A model generated the notes under the pieces. The model was not told the DNA's origin. It saw nothing but the letters and a program-made list of their open reading frames with translations, and did not search any database. Shown here piece by piece: positions 3,775 to 5,163 of a stretch of DNA of 5,163 nucleotides. The stretch is from Cyanobacteria bacterium UBA947 (GTDB taxonomy: Bacteria; Cyanobacteriota; Vampirovibrionia; Gastranaerophilales; Gastranaerophilaceae): contig DBCX01000061.1 in the NCBI GenBank assembly GCA_002293275.1, positions 7,186 through 12,348 of the forward strand, written 5' to 3'. Made by a program: the position numbers and the translations under genes. Position 1 is the stretch's first letter; each line of letters opens with the position of its first letter.

Positions 3775-4947
3775 ATGGAAGGATATTACGGAAGATTTGG
3801 CGGAGCGTTTGTTCCGCAGCCGCTGAAAGATGAGATGGACAAAATCGCTGCGGCATACGAACAGTTAAAACAGAACCCGGATTATATAAAAGAATTGAAC
3901 CACATCCGCGCGACATATCAGGGGCGGCCGACACCTGTGACCTACGCGTGCAATTTGAGTGAAAAAATCGGCGGGGCGAAGATTTATCTCAAACGCGAGG
4001 ACTTGAACCACACCGGCGCGCACAAGCTCAACCACTGCATGGCGGAGTGTATGATTGCGAAACATTTGGGCAAAAAAAAGGTCATCGCAGAAACCGGCGC
4101 GGGTCAGCACGGGGTTGCGCTTGCGACTGCGGCGGCGTATCTGAAACTTGAGTGTGATATTTATATGGGCGAGGTTGATATTGAAAAAGAGACCCCGAAC
4201 GTGAGCCGGATGCGGCTGCTCGGCGCAAACGTAATCCCTGTCAGCGCCGGCCAAAAGACTTTGAAAGAGGCTGTTGACGCGGCGTTTGAGGTTTATCTGC
4301 AAGACCCTGAAAACACCATGTATTGCATAGGCTCAGTTGTCGGGCCGCACCCGTTTCCCACTATGTTACGTGATTTCCAGTCTGTAATCGGCACGGAGGC
4401 CCGCGAGCAGATGCTGGCGCAAACCGGCCGGCTGCCCCATCACGCAGTGGCATGCGTCGGCGGCGGGAGCAACTCTATCGGGCTTTTCAGCGCGTTTTTA
4501 GACGATAATGTGCAGCTGTACGGGGTTGAACCGATGGGCAAAGGCACCAAATTGGGACAGAACGCCGCGACACTGACCTACGGCAGCGAGGGCGTTATGC
4601 ACGGATTTAATTCAATTATGCTAAAAGACGAAAACGGCGAGCCCGCACCTGTTTATTCGGTTGCGAGCGGGCTGGATTACGCAGGCGTCGGCCCCGAGCA
4701 CGCCTACCTGCACGAGACAGGACGGGTAAACTACGTCAGCGTACTTGATGATGAGTGTATCAATGCATTTTTCACGCTCTCGCGCACTGACGGGATAATT
4801 CCGGCGTTAGAATCCGCGCACGCGGTGGCCTATGCGATGAAACTTGCGCGCGAAGTTGACCCGGCAGACACAATACTGGTAAACCTCTCCGGCCGCGGCG
4901 ACAAGGACATGGATTTTGTTATCAGAGAATACGGGTATTTAGCTTAG
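3775..4947 (+). CDS. trpB: Tryptophan synthase beta subunit
   Basis: A 390-residue PLP enzyme that condenses indole with L-serine to tryptophan; with TrpA it forms a channelled alpha2beta2 complex. Conserved elements are GYYGRFGGAF (3-12), the PLP lysine K84 in HTGAHK, catalytic E106 in ETGAGQHG (106-113), the PLP-phosphate loop GGGSN (229-233), LDYAGVGPEH (300-309, with D301), PALES (343-347) and LSGRGDKD (371-378, with S372). It is the TrpB1 type and has the usual length. After the PLP lysine it reads LNHCMAECM where most TrpB1 have INNTIGQ, and PNVSRMRLLGA where ALNVFRM is common. From memory, such wording also occurs in Campylobacterota TrpB. The start is fixed by the upstream gene's TAG (3769-3771), which is in the same frame with only GTT between. 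No good Shine-Dalgarno is at normal distance, so coupling or reinitiation is likely. No trpA or other trp gene is visible. Confidence 0.97.
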   Translation: MEGYYGRFGGAFVPQPLKDEMDKIAAAYEQLKQNPDYIKELNHIRATYQGRPTPVTYACNLSEKIGGAKIYLKREDLNHTGAHKLNHCMAECMIAKHLGKKKVIAETGAGQHGVALATAAAYLKLECDIYMGEVDIEKETPNVSRMRLLGANVIPVSAGQKTLKEAVDAAFEVYLQDPENTMYCIGSVVGPHPFPTMLRDFQSVIGTEAREQMLAQTGRLPHHAVACVGGGSNSIGLFSAFLDDNVQLYGVEPMGKGTKLGQNAATLTYGSEGVMHGFNSIMLKDENGEPAPVYSVASGLDYAGVGPEHAYLHETGRVNYVSVLDDECINAFFTLSRTDGIIPALESAHAVAYAMKLAREVDPADTILVNLSGRGDKDMDFVIREYGYLA

Positions 4948-5098
4948 CGTGTAACATCTCCATATCGTGGTGGAGTTTGTTCATTCTTTTTCTAATAATC
5001 CCGGCTAAAACTCTTGAATAATCTGAATTTTCAAGAGAGTCTGTAAATGTGACAAACAAATCACGAATTTCTTCAAATTCGTAAATAAAGTCTTCCAT
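4922..5098 (-). CDS. Small hypothetical protein, 58 residues, convergent with trpB
   Basis: It begins MEDFIYEFEEIRDLFVTFTD and ends HAKLNTRIL, with a TGA stop at 4924-4922. A textbook Shine-Dalgarno AAGGAGG (5104-5110) lies 5 nt before the ATG, the best ribosome site in the window and the main reason to believe the ORF. The protein is soluble-looking, with an acidic first half and a basic second half (RKRMNKLHHDMEMLHAK), predicted mostly helical and possibly a short coiled coil or dimer. No transmembrane segment, signal, cysteine or recognisable domain is seen. I do not recognise the family. Its last 26 bases overlap the end of trpB on the opposite strand. It could be a small regulatory or adaptor protein, but nothing here shows a function. 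Confidence 0.7.
   Translation of the reverse strand: MEDFIYEFEEIRDLFVTFTDSLENSDYSRVLAGIIRKRMNKLHHDMEMLHAKLNTRIL
4958..4993 (+). terminator. Weak candidate terminator after trpB
   Basis: CTCCA (4958-4962) can pair with TGGAG (4971-4975) around an 8-nt loop, and imperfect pairing extends outward between AACA and TTGTT. A pyrimidine/T-rich run (TTCTTTTTCT, 4984-4993) follows. The stem is short and its GC content modest. It also lies inside the small convergent ORF, so coding constraint could explain it. Confidence 0.25.
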
Positions 5099-5142
5099 TT
5101 TGTCCTCCTTGTTAAGTTTTAGTTTATTATTGATTAAAATTT

Positions 5143-5148
5143 AGTATA
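5143..5148 (-). promoter_or_regulatory. Candidate -10 box of the 58-residue ORF
   Basis: TATACT on the minus strand would place initiation near 5136, about 38 nt before the ATG at 5098. Any -35 would lie beyond the window's right edge. The stretch 5111-5163 is very AT-rich, so such boxes arise easily by chance; a TATAAT in the other direction overlaps it at 5147-5152. Confidence 0.3.
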
Positions 5149-5163
5149 TAATAAACGAATTAT

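Noticed and set aside
3865..4302. A 145-codon open frame on the minus strand
   Set aside because: Antisense shadow of trpB; no ribosome site or recognisable domain.
5147..5152. TATAAT on the plus strand near the right edge, possibly starting a gene beyond the window
   Set aside because: No acceptable -35 at 16-18 nt in a very AT-rich stretch, no TG extension, and nothing downstream to judge.
1..5163. CRISPR array, transposon or defence system
   Set aside because: No regularly spaced repeats, terminal inverted repeats, transposase or nuclease motifs were found by reading both strands.

Overview
This window looks like ordinary chromosome from a host-associated, probably anaerobic bacterium. 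My best guess is the non-photosynthetic cyanobacterial lineage Melainabacteria/Gastranaerophilales. Four things suggest this. (i) The prepilin-like protein has an N-terminus reading KAFTLAEVLIALGIIGIIAALTIP and a C-terminus ending DGWEIKDDYPW, a style I associate with the large pseudopilin families of that lineage (and of some gut Elusimicrobia and Alphaproteobacteria). (ii) The nucleotidyltransferase resembles the N-terminal domain of cyanobacterial mannose-1-phosphate guanylyltransferases. (iii) The tRNA gene does not encode its CCA end. (iv) A desulfoferrodoxin-type superoxide reductase is typical of anaerobes. All of this rests on pattern memory and not on a search.

Layout. The left part (about 1-706) is read on the minus strand: a small XRE-family regulator (479-706), tRNA-Ser(GGA) (371-457) and the 5' part of a desulfoferrodoxin gene that runs off the left edge (1-276). 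A compact divergent control region (707-801) separates the regulator from a plus-strand prepilin-like gene (802-1428). It holds a perfect-consensus sigma70 promoter, an inverted repeat over its -35 box and a second inverted repeat at the predicted transcript start. Next on the plus strand come aroA (1449-2684, shikimate pathway), a 100-residue two-helix membrane protein of unknown function (2734-3036), a stand-alone sugar-phosphate nucleotidyltransferase (3055-3771) and trpB (3775-4947). The right edge holds a 58-residue minus-strand ORF (4922-5098) with a strong Shine-Dalgarno. It converges on trpB and overlaps its 3' end.

How the genes work together. aroA and trpB both serve aromatic amino acid synthesis: AroA makes EPSP on the way to chorismate, and TrpB makes tryptophan from indole and serine. 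They are separated by unrelated genes, and no trpA is visible. The nucleotidyltransferase and trpB are almost certainly co-transcribed, with 3 nt between stop and start. The other genes appear to have their own promoters.

The most interesting structure is regulatory. Most genes here are preceded by an extended -10 box of the type TGnTAnAAT. For three genes (the regulator, aroA and the nucleotidyltransferase) the -10 hexamer ends exactly 6 nt before the ATG. No Shine-Dalgarno is present there, and an in-frame stop inside or next to the -10 box rules out an upstream start. This pattern predicts leaderless mRNAs. I found no CRISPR array, insertion sequence, prophage or defence island, and no clear new multi-gene system.
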